Below are positions 1 to 6,848 of a stretch of DNA of 18,428 nucleotides, in pieces. Made by a program: the position numbers and the translations under genes. How positions within the stretch are numbered: the stretch's first letter is position 1; the number at the start of each line of letters is the position of its first letter. The notes below the pieces were generated by a model. It was not told the origin of the DNA, did not search any database, and saw only the letters and a list, made by a program, of their open reading frames with translations. This DNA is from an uncultured Clostridia bacterium (GTDB lineage: Bacteria; Bacillota; Clostridia; Oscillospirales; Oscillospiraceae), in assembly GCA_946539175.1 (NCBI GenBank), contig CAMNHH010000028.1, positions 1-18,428 on the forward strand, written 5' to 3'.

Positions 1-1
1 C

Positions 2-37
2 CAGCCGGTCTACTACTATCTGATTTCCGCGGAATAA
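2..37 (+). CDS. C-terminal end of an upstream gene (partial)
   Basis: Reading from base 2 gives eleven codons, QPVYYYLISAE, followed by TAA at 35-37. A perfect intrinsic terminator starts nine bases later, which is what the end of a rightward gene looks like. The piece is too short to name a family. It could be chance open frame, but its position against a terminator that can serve both directions favours a real, convergently oriented gene. Confidence 0.4.
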   Translation, partial: QPVYYYLISAE

Positions 38-45
38 TACGAAAT

Positions 46-81
46 AAATCGGGCGTGACCCACTTGGGTCACGCCCGATTT
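46..81. terminator. Perfect bidirectional terminator
   Basis: The arms 46-61 and 66-81 are perfect 16-bp reverse complements (core CGGGCGTGACCC) around the loop ACTT. The arm ends AAAT/ATTT give a T-rich tail on either strand. It sits between the partial rightward gene and the stop of the leftward lacZ at 85, so it probably ends both transcripts. Confidence 0.9.
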
Positions 82-84
82 GTA

Positions 85-3036
85 TTATGGCCGCAGGGCC
101 CCTCCTTTGATGACAAACCGCAGCAGGTAGTCCTCACCTGCCGGGAACTGATATGCCGGGGCGATGCGGGGACCGCAGGAGCCGGTGCCGATGCCCTGCT
201 GGAAGGCCTGGATCGTCACGTAGGTTCCGGTGATCTGCTCGTCCGCCCGGTGGGTCATCTTCGTCAGAGCGAGATCGGAATAGGGCTTCACCGCCAGCTC
301 AAAGGGCCGGTCCACCGCCTCAAAGCGGACGGCGTCCCTGCCGTCGGTCAGCTCCGCCCACAGGCAGTCGCAGCGGTTGCCGCTCTCCTGGGGCTTGAGA
401 TTGGGCTCCGTCATCTCCGCGAGCCTGGCCTCCACGGTCCCGATGGGGAACTGCTCCTTCATATCGCAGTAGCTTTCCCCGGCTCTGCCCAGGTATTTCA
501 CCCGATCAAAGTCCCTGCGGAGCCGGAAGACCTTGCCGAAGCGGGGGAGATTGCCCCTGCCCCGGAGGCAGTGCAGGCGGCTGGTCACCAGGATCCCCTC
601 CGGGCATCCCTGGTAGAGATCCGTCACCTCGAAGACGTTCAAGGGATCCTTACTGAGACGGGTCCGAACCTCATAACCGTTCTCCACGGCCTTTACGGAG
701 AGCAGCGTCTCCTTCGTGCCGTACCAGCCCTTCATGCTGTTGCTCCCCTGGGGGTCCCGGTCATTGTCGGTGGCGGCCCGCCAGAGGCTGGTGGAGGGCA
801 GCTCCGCCGTCAGCCGGTGGCCGCCGGGCAGCTCCATGCAGAAGCGTCCGTCCAAAAAGCGCACGCTGTCCGGCAGGGGCCGGAGGGCGGGACAGGGCAG
901 GACCGGGTCCTCCAGGATCAGGGTTTCCCGATCCGTCTGCCCGTTTCGGGTGTCCGTGACGAAAACGTTCAGCAGCAGGCCCTCCTTCGTCCCGGTACCC
1001 AGGGGGAGCCGGAGCCTTTGCCGCTCCAGGGGGCCGGCCTCCGGAATGATCGTCTGCTCCGTTCCGTCGTTCCAGACCAGCCGCAGCCGGAAGACCCGGC
1101 CGGGGGTGAAGGCGGTGGTGTTGAAGATCTCAAATTCGTTCCCTGCCAGGTGGGAGAAGCGGATGGGCCGGTAGATATGCCGGATGATCCGGGCCCCGGT
1201 GGAGGGGCGGCGATCCGGGTAAAAGAGTCCGTCCACGCAGAAATTCCCGTCGTGCTCCCACTCTCCGTGGTCACCGCCGTAGGTATAGCTGCCGTCGGGA
1301 TGCAGCACGGCGTGATCCGTCATCTCCCAGACGCAGCCGCCCATCAGATTGTCGTAGGCATAGATGTGCTGCCAGTAGGCCTCCGCGTTGCCGGGGCCGA
1401 CGCCCATGGCGTGGGCGTACTCGCAGAGGAAGTAGGGCCGGTCGTTGAGCTTCCGCTCCCTGCGGCAGTGGCGGCCCACCGCCAGCACGTCCTCCGCCTC
1501 GGGGTACATCTCGCTGCCCACGTCGTAGCAGGTCCGCTTGCAGTGGATCACCGATTCGTAGTGGACCGGAAGCTCGCTCCTTGCCTTGAGCCAGGCGTAC
1601 ATGGCGTCGGTGTTCCGGGTGCCGCCGGATTCGTTGCCCAGCGACCACATCAGCACGCAGCTGTTGCCGTGGAGCTTGTCCCGCTCATAGAGCCGGGTGA
1701 TCCGGTCCAGATAGCGGGGCTGCCACCTGGGATCGTCGGAAATCAGATCGTAGCTGGGGGGCAGGCGCATGGCCCAGGTGCCGTGGGTCTCCAGATCGTT
1801 CTCGTCGATGAGGTAAAGGCCCAGCTCCTCCGCCAGCTCCGGCAGCAGGGGATCGGGGGGATAGTGGGAGGTCCGGACGGTGTCGATGTGGAAGGCCTTG
1901 CAGAGCTCCAGATCGCCCAGGATCTCCTGCGGCGTCAGGGTGTAGCCCTCGGTGGGGGAGCTGTCGTGGTGGTTGACACCCTTCAGCTTCAGCCTTTTGC
2001 CGTTCAGCAGGAAGACGTCTCCCCGGATCTCCACGGTCCGGAAGCCCAGCCGCTCCCGGACGCAGCCGCTGTCGGTCTCATAGTAAATATCGTAGAGGGT
2101 GGGGGACTCGGCGTTCCATTCCGTCACCTCCAGCTCCTCGAAGACCACCTCGGCGCTGCCGTTTTCCACCGTCGCCTCGGCGCTCCGCGCCAGCCCGTGG
2201 CCGGAGAGGGTGAAGCGCACCCGGGTGCCCTCGCTGCCTCGGGCGGAAAGGGCCAGACGGTACAGACCGTCCTGCTTGCTGCTTTTCGCGTCCACGTCCC
2301 ACAGGTCCGCGGGCTCCGTGATCCGCAGCAGCACGTCCCGGAAGATGCCGTTGTTGCGGAACATATCCTGGCACTCCAGATAGCTTCCGGTACACCAGCG
2401 CCGCACCACTGCCGCCAGCTCATTCCGGCCCGGCCGCAGATAGGGCGTCAGATCGAATTCCGCAGTGTTGTGAGCGCCCTCGGAGTAGCCCACGAAGCGC
2501 CCGTTGCAGTACAGATCCAGGCAGCTTGCCACCCCCAGGAAGGAGATGATATAGCGCCGGTCCTCCGGCCCGATCTCCAGAAAGCGGCGGTAAAGTCCGG
2601 CAAAATTGTATTCCTCCCGGGGCGTCTTCCACCGGGGCTTCACCCCCTGGTCGAAGCCGATCCAGGAGAAGACCCGGCCCACAGGCTCCAGAGTGGGGAT
2701 CCTGGGGGGATCGAAGGGGAACTGATACCGGACGTTCAGATAGAAGGGCCTGTCGTAGCCCTGGAACTGCCAGCAGCCGGGCACCTGAATCTTGTCAAAG
2801 GCCAGGCTGTCGGTATCCAGCTCCAGGGGCAGCTCCGCCGGACGGGGATAGAACTTGAAGTCCCAGGTTCCGTTGAGACAGCGCACCTTCTCCGAGCCGT
2901 AGCGTTTTTCCAGCGGGCCAACGGCCTCCGCCGCCCTCCGGTCCGGGTAGGGGATGAAGTAGCTTCTGGCGGGCAGCCTGTTGAGCTCCATCACGTCAAA
3001 ATCCGCGTAGTGGCTGTTGTCCAGATGATAGCGCAT
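85..3036 (-). CDS. lacZ: Beta-galactosidase, glycoside hydrolase family 2 (LacZ type)
   Basis: Hydrolyses terminal beta-D-galactose from lactose and similar galactosides, with retention of configuration; no signal peptide is visible, so it should be cytoplasmic. At 983 aa it is close to the ~1020 aa of the E. coli enzyme. The domain order fits: sugar-binding domain about 40-240, Ig-like domain about 245-335, TIM barrel about 337-635, and the large C-terminal beta-gal domain about 715-980. The acid/base Glu is E469 in SLGNES and the nucleophile is E539 in FLCEYAHAMG. E416 and H418 in DENDLETHG match the Mg ligands of E. coli LacZ. The ATG has AGGAGG five bases upstream. It starts 15 bp after murC stops, so the two are probably co-transcribed. 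Substrate range beyond beta-galactosides cannot be told from sequence. Confidence 0.95.
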   Translation of the reverse strand: MRYHLDNSHYADFDVMELNRLPARSYFIPYPDRRAAEAVGPLEKRYGSEKVRCLNGTWDFKFYPRPAELPLELDTDSLAFDKIQVPGCWQFQGYDRPFYLNVRYQFPFDPPRIPTLEPVGRVFSWIGFDQGVKPRWKTPREEYNFAGLYRRFLEIGPEDRRYIISFLGVASCLDLYCNGRFVGYSEGAHNTAEFDLTPYLRPGRNELAAVVRRWCTGSYLECQDMFRNNGIFRDVLLRITEPADLWDVDAKSSKQDGLYRLALSARGSEGTRVRFTLSGHGLARSAEATVENGSAEVVFEELEVTEWNAESPTLYDIYYETDSGCVRERLGFRTVEIRGDVFLLNGKRLKLKGVNHHDSSPTEGYTLTPQEILGDLELCKAFHIDTVRTSHYPPDPLLPELAEELGLYLIDENDLETHGTWAMRLPPSYDLISDDPRWQPRYLDRITRLYERDKLHGNSCVLMWSLGNESGGTRNTDAMYAWLKARSELPVHYESVIHCKRTCYDVGSEMYPEAEDVLAVGRHCRRERKLNDRPYFLCEYAHAMGVGPGNAEAYWQHIYAYDNLMGGCVWEMTDHAVLHPDGSYTYGGDHGEWEHDGNFCVDGLFYPDRRPSTGARIIRHIYRPIRFSHLAGNEFEIFNTTAFTPGRVFRLRLVWNDGTEQTIIPEAGPLERQRLRLPLGTGTKEGLLLNVFVTDTRNGQTDRETLILEDPVLPCPALRPLPDSVRFLDGRFCMELPGGHRLTAELPSTSLWRAATDNDRDPQGSNSMKGWYGTKETLLSVKAVENGYEVRTRLSKDPLNVFEVTDLYQGCPEGILVTSRLHCLRGRGNLPRFGKVFRLRRDFDRVKYLGRAGESYCDMKEQFPIGTVEARLAEMTEPNLKPQESGNRCDCLWAELTDGRDAVRFEAVDRPFELAVKPYSDLALTKMTHRADEQITGTYVTIQAFQQGIGTGSCGPRIAPAYQFPAGEDYLLRFVIKGGALRP

Positions 3037-3051
3037 GGGACCCTCCTGTTC

Positions 3052-4428
3052 TCAGTCCTCCGGCAGGCAGATGGCTTCGCCGGCCTTCACGATGGGACCG
3101 CCGCCGGTGATCAGCACCGCGTCGCCGGGCCGGGCCACCCGGCGCAGGAACTCCGCCACCTCCGGCACGGTCTTGTAGTAGACGGCGCCGGGGATCTTGG
3201 CGGCGATGTCCCGGGAGCTGATGTTGTAGGTGTTGGTCTCCCGGGCCGGATGGATCTCCGCCATCACCAGCACGTCGGCGGTGGAGAGGGCGTCCACAAA
3301 CTTGTCAAACAGGGTGGCGGCTCTGGAGAAGGTGAAGGGCTGGTAGGCACAGACGATGCGCTTGTAGCCCATGGTGCGGATGCCCGCGATCAGGTTCTTC
3401 ACCTCGCTGGGGTGGTGGGCGTAGTCGTCGTACACGTCGGCACCGTTGCAGTGTCCCAGCAGCTGCTGCCGTCTGCCCACGCTCTTGTAGCCCGCGATGG
3501 CATGGGCGGTGGTCTTGCCGTCGATGCCCTGCTGCCAGGCCACGGCGCAGGCGCCGATGGCGTTGGTCAGATTGAACTTGCCGTAGTTGGGGATGGAGAG
3601 ATCGCAGTAGAATTCCCCGTCGCAGTAAACCTTGCAGTGCCGCCAATCCTCGGAGATTTCCTCGGGATGGATGTCGTTCTGCCGGCCCAGGCCGAAGGTC
3701 TTGCAGGGCAGACCCTTCATGGCGTCCACGGTGTTGGCGTCGTCGCCGTTGATGATCACCATGCCCCGCTGGGGCACCATCTCCGCGAACTGCCGGAAGG
3801 AGGCCTTGATCTCGTCCAGATCCTTGAAGAAGTCCAGATGCTCCTCCTCGATGTTGTTGATGATGGCCACCGTGGGGGAGAAGCTCAGGAAGGAGTTGCA
3901 GTATTCGCAGCTCTCCGCGATCATGGTGCCGCTATGGCCCACCCGATGGGAGGCGTCCAGCAGGGGCATATAGCCGCCGATCAGCACGGTGGGATCCCGG
4001 CCCGCCTCCATGAGGATGTGGGTCAGCATACCGGTGGTGGTGGTCTTGCCGTGGGTGCCCGCCACGCAGATGGCGTTCTCGTAGTCCTGCATCAGAAGTC
4101 CCAGGGTGTCCGCCCGCTCAAACACAGGGATCCCCGCGGCTCTGGCCGCAGTGATCTCCGGGTTGTCGTCGTGGACCGCTGCGGTGCGCAGCACGCAGTC
4201 GGCGCCCCGGACGTTCTCGGCCCGGTGGCCGATGTGGACGGGAATGCCCATCTGCTCCAGCTCCTCGGTGAAGCGGGTGGCGCTCACGTCGGAGCCGCTG
4301 ACCACCATGCCCCGGTTCTTCAGAATCACCGCCAGCGCCCGCATGGACACGCCGCCGATGCCGGAAATATGGACCCGCTTGCCGGGCTGGTAATATGCTT
4401 TCATCTCTTGGATCAGCTCTTTTTTCAT
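3052..4428 (-). CDS. murC: UDP-N-acetylmuramate--L-alanine ligase (MurC)
   Basis: ATP-dependent cytoplasmic ligase that adds L-alanine to UDP-MurNAc, the first peptide step of peptidoglycan precursor synthesis. The 458-aa length is typical. The N-terminal Rossmann domain shows GIGGVSM (about 23-29), the central domain carries the ATP loop GTHGKTTTT (124-132), and the ligase signature YDDYAHHPSE (333-342) follows. The stretch AESCEYCNSFL near 171-181 and NNIEEEHLDFF near 191-201 are of the kind I associate with clostridial MurC. I prefer MurC over the related Mpl ligase because length and motifs fit MurC throughout. GGAGGT lies seven bases before the ATG. It is the first gene of a murC-lacZ unit driven by the promoter at 4525-4553. 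Confidence 0.95.
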   Translation of the reverse strand: MKKELIQEMKAYYQPGKRVHISGIGGVSMRALAVILKNRGMVVSGSDVSATRFTEELEQMGIPVHIGHRAENVRGADCVLRTAAVHDDNPEITAARAAGIPVFERADTLGLLMQDYENAICVAGTHGKTTTTGMLTHILMEAGRDPTVLIGGYMPLLDASHRVGHSGTMIAESCEYCNSFLSFSPTVAIINNIEEEHLDFFKDLDEIKASFRQFAEMVPQRGMVIINGDDANTVDAMKGLPCKTFGLGRQNDIHPEEISEDWRHCKVYCDGEFYCDLSIPNYGKFNLTNAIGACAVAWQQGIDGKTTAHAIAGYKSVGRRQQLLGHCNGADVYDDYAHHPSEVKNLIAGIRTMGYKRIVCAYQPFTFSRAATLFDKFVDALSTADVLVMAEIHPARETNTYNISSRDIAAKIPGAVYYKTVPEVAEFLRRVARPGDAVLITGGGPIVKAGEAICLPED

Positions 4429-4524
4429 CTATGTTACCTCCATAACTGGGCCGAAAGGGCCCGGAAAAGAATGATTTCGCAGGGAAAAGCGCGGAAAAGA
4501 TACTCCGACGCGTACATTTTTAAT

Positions 4525-4553
4525 ATTATAGTATAGGACTTGCGTTTACGCAA
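4525..4553 (-). promoter_or_regulatory. Promoter of murC-lacZ
   Basis: On the minus strand a perfect TATAAT (4530-4525) lies 17 bp after TTGCGT (4553-4548). The -10 is consensus; the -35 matches only in TTG. Transcription would start near 4518, about 90 bases before the murC start at 4428. The -35 lies inside the palindrome at 4537-4556. Confidence 0.65.
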
Positions 4554-4562
4554 GTCTTTTTT
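4537..4562 (+). terminator. Terminator-like 20-bp palindrome with T-tract
   Basis: GACTTGCG and CGCAAGTC (4537-4544 and 4549-4556) pair perfectly around TTTA and are followed by six T. This is a textbook rightward terminator, yet no rightward gene precedes it for over 4 kb. It overlaps the -35 of the murC promoter, so it could instead be an operator, or serve to stop antisense transcription before the symporter gene. Confidence 0.6.
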
Positions 4563-4601
4563 CATGAAGTACGGAAGAAAATCATATTCTCATGACAGAC
4601 G

Positions 4602-4617
4602 GGGCCCCTTCGGGCCC
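4602..4617 (+). other. GC hairpin in the symporter leader
   Basis: GGGCCC at 4602-4607 and 4612-4617 pair around CTTC, ending about five bases before the purine-rich ribosome site (AAGGGGG) of the symporter gene. It may affect ribosome access. I could not find a convincing promoter or a known riboswitch in 4563-4636. Confidence 0.3.
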
Positions 4618-4636
4618 GCGGAAGGGGGATTAGGAT

Positions 4637-6178
4637 ATGGAAAGCGCGCTTCGGCGCCTGGAGGATCTGATCTGGGGCTGGCCCATGCTCTGCCTCCTGC
4701 TGGGCTCCGGGCTGTGGCTGCTGCTGCGGCTCCGGCTGCGGCCCCTGCGGGAGCTGCCCCTGGCCATGAAGCTGCTGCTGCGCCGCCGGGACCGGGAAGG
4801 CGGGGTCACGGCCTTCGGCGCCCTTTGCACAGCCCTGTCCGCCACCGTGGGCACCGGAAATCTGGTGGGGGTTGCCACGGCCCTGTGGCTGGGGGGACCC
4901 GGAGCCCTGCTCTGGATGGAGCTCAGCGCCGTCACGGGCCTGTCTCTGAAGTACGCCGAGGGGGTGCTGGCGGTCCGCTTCCGCTACACGGACCCGGCGG
5001 GCAGACCCTGCGGGGGGCCCTTCGCCTACATCCGTCTGGGGCTGGGGCCCGGCTGCCGGCCGCTGGCCAAATGCTTTTCTGTGCTGGGGGCCGCGGCGGG
5101 GCTCTGCGGCGTGGGCAGCTTCGTGCAGGTGGGCAGCGTCAGCGCCTGCCTGGAGACTCTGCTGGAGCGGTCCCATTCCCGGCTGCCGGAGCTGTCCCTC
5201 CCCTGGGGGACGCGGCCTCCGCTGATCTGCGGGGCCCTGGGGCTGGCGACAGCCCTGCTGGCCTGGCTGGTGATTTGCCGGGGCATGGAGGGGGTCAGCC
5301 GCCTCTCCGCCCGCCTGGTCCCCCTGATGGGGGGCCTGTACCTGGGGCTCTGCCTCTGGGTGCTGATCCGGCACGGCGGGGCCCTGCCCGACGCGCTTCG
5401 TCAGGTGCTGCGGGGGGCTCTTTGCCCGGAGGCGGCGGGAGGCGGGCTCATGGGCACGGTGATGGCCGGCGTCAGCCGGGGGGTCTTCTCCAACGAGGCC
5501 GGGCTGGGCACCGCCCCCATCGCCGCCGCGGCGGTCCGCGGCGTCAGCCCCAGGGAGCAGGGGCTGATCTCCATGACGGCGGTGGTCTTCGACACGATGC
5601 TGATCTGTACGCTGACGGGCCTGGTAATCCTGGTGACCGGCTGCCAGGGGGGCGGCCTGACCGCGGCCCTGCAGGCCTTCTGCCTGGGACTGCCGCTGCC
5701 GGAGACTCTGACGGGCTGGTTGATCTTCCTGGTGCTGGCCCTGTTTGCCTTCACCACCGTGGTGGGCTGGAGCTGCATCGGGGCGGCGTGCCTGGATGAT
5801 CTCACCGGCGGCTCCCGGCCCCTCCGAAGGGGATATCTGATCCTCTACTGCGCCACAGCCGCCCTGGCACCCTTCTGCTCGCCGGGCGTGGTCTGGACCG
5901 CGGCGAATATCTGCAACGGCCTCATGGCCCTGCCCAACGTGACCGGGATCCTGCTGCTTTCCCGGCAGGTTTTGGAATCTACCCGACAGCCGCTTGATTT
6001 TTGCGGGGGAATGGGCTATAATACTCCCACGATTTGCAGAAATAGAAGGGAGAATCGCCATGCTGCAAAAGCTCTGCGAGATCGCCGGGCAGGCCGGCAC
6101 CATCATCCGCTCGGCCCGGGATGTGGAACGCTCCGTTTCGGAGAAGACAGGCCCCAGAGACCTGGTGACAAAATATGA
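4637..6178 (+). CDS. Sodium/amino-acid symporter, AGCS family, with extended tail
   Basis: Integral membrane carrier of the alanine/glycine:cation symporter family, expected to import alanine, glycine or a related amino acid with sodium. Family signs are SATVGTGNLVGVATAL (about 69-84), GGPGALLWMELSAVTGLSLK (about 87-106) and GVFSNEAGLGTAPIAAAAV (near 282-300), plus hydrophobic helices along the whole length. The start at 4637 has AAGGGGG upstream. Family members usually end near 450-480 aa; this frame runs to 513 aa. The last ~60 residues after QPL at 453 are Arg/Pro-rich, look unrelated to the family, and the final part overlaps the next gene by 119 bp in another frame. One extra T near 5995 would restore a stop right after L453. 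Substrate is not decided by the sequence. Confidence 0.88.
   Translation: MESALRRLEDLIWGWPMLCLLLGSGLWLLLRLRLRPLRELPLAMKLLLRRRDREGGVTAFGALCTALSATVGTGNLVGVATALWLGGPGALLWMELSAVTGLSLKYAEGVLAVRFRYTDPAGRPCGGPFAYIRLGLGPGCRPLAKCFSVLGAAAGLCGVGSFVQVGSVSACLETLLERSHSRLPELSLPWGTRPPLICGALGLATALLAWLVICRGMEGVSRLSARLVPLMGGLYLGLCLWVLIRHGGALPDALRQVLRGALCPEAAGGGLMGTVMAGVSRGVFSNEAGLGTAPIAAAAVRGVSPREQGLISMTAVVFDTMLICTLTGLVILVTGCQGGGLTAALQAFCLGLPLPETLTGWLIFLVLALFAFTTVVGWSCIGAACLDDLTGGSRPLRRGYLILYCATAALAPFCSPGVVWTAANICNGLMALPNVTGILLLSRQVLESTRQPLDFCGGMGYNTPTICRNRRENRHAAKALRDRRAGRHHHPLGPGCGTLRFGEDRPQRPGDKI
5994..6022 (+). promoter_or_regulatory. Promoter of the inositol-monophosphatase-family gene
   Basis: TTGATT at 5994-5999 and a perfect TATAAT at 6017-6022 are separated by 17 bp. 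The start codon at 6060 follows at a normal leader distance. The promoter lies inside the extended tail of the symporter frame, which supports the view that this tail is normally non-coding. Confidence 0.75.
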
Positions 6179-6848
6179 TCTGATGGTCCAGGAATATCTG
6201 CGGAAGACCCTGCTGGAGCTGCTGCCGGAGGCGGGCTTCCTGGGGGAGGAGGGGGACCATCGGGAGAACCCCCGCCGGAGGGAGTGGCTTTTCATCGTGG
6301 ACCCCATCGACGGCACCACCAACTTCATCCAGGGCTTCCACAACAGCTGCGTCAGCATCGGCCTGGCCCGGAACGGCGTCATGGAATACGGAGTGGTCTG
6401 CAATCCCTACGACGGGGAGCTGTACGCCGCCCGGCGGGGCGGCGGGGCCTTCCTGAACGGCAAGCCCATCCGCTGCCGGGACAATCCCCTGGACCACAGT
6501 CTGCTGATCTTCGGCTCCGCCCTCTACTACCGGGAGCTGGTGCCCGAGACCCTGCGGCTGTTCAACGCGGCCTTCCCCCTGGTGCAGGACATCCGGCGCT
6601 TCGGCTCCGCGGCCCTGGATCTCTGCTATCTGGCGGCGGGGAAGGCGGGGGCCTTCTTTGAGGCCCGGCTCTGCCCTTGGGACTATGCTGCGGGCTCCCT
6701 CATCGCGGAGGAGGCGGGCTGCAAGCTCTCCCAGATCGACGGCAGCCCCCTGGACCTTTACGACAAATGCGGCGTCCTGGCGGGCAGCCCCCTGGCCTAC
6801 GCCGCGCTGCTGGAGCTTTTCACGCGAACGAAGGAGAACCAAGTATGA
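6060..6848 (+). CDS. Inositol monophosphatase family protein
   Basis: Mg-dependent sugar/inositol phosphate phosphatase of the IMPase (SuhB-like) family, cytoplasmic, 262 aa, a normal length. The metal and catalytic motifs are present in order: LGEEG (61-65), DPIDGTTNF (81-89) and WDYAAGSLIAEEAG (207-220). The frame is open upstream to 5994, but the start at 6060 is chosen because GAAGGGAG lies before it, homology to the family begins there, and the promoter at 5994-6022 would otherwise be within the gene. The stop overlaps the next start (ATGA at 6845-6848), so it is coupled to the M3-like lipoprotein gene. Whether the true substrate is inositol-1-phosphate, another polyol phosphate or PAP-like nucleotides cannot be decided. 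Confidence 0.92.
   Translation: MLQKLCEIAGQAGTIIRSARDVERSVSEKTGPRDLVTKYDLMVQEYLRKTLLELLPEAGFLGEEGDHRENPRRREWLFIVDPIDGTTNFIQGFHNSCVSIGLARNGVMEYGVVCNPYDGELYAARRGGGAFLNGKPIRCRDNPLDHSLLIFGSALYYRELVPETLRLFNAAFPLVQDIRRFGSAALDLCYLAAGKAGAFFEARLCPWDYAAGSLIAEEAGCKLSQIDGSPLDLYDKCGVLAGSPLAYAALLELFTRTKENQV

Noticed and set aside
55..4536. A 1493-codon open frame on the plus strand opposite lacZ and murC
   Set aside because: It is the antisense shadow of two certain genes; GC-rich codon use removes stops from the opposite frame. Its translation is low-complexity and matches no family, and it would cross the murC stop/lacZ start boundary.
4563..4636. Glycine or other riboswitch upstream of the AGCS symporter
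   Set aside because: AGCS genes often have glycine riboswitches, but only 74 bases separate the palindrome from the start codon and I see no conserved aptamer core, just a small GC hairpin.
5994..6059. Upstream start at 5994 for the inositol-monophosphatase gene
   Set aside because: It would put the promoter inside the gene and add 22 residues without family similarity; 6060 has a ribosome site and begins at the family start.
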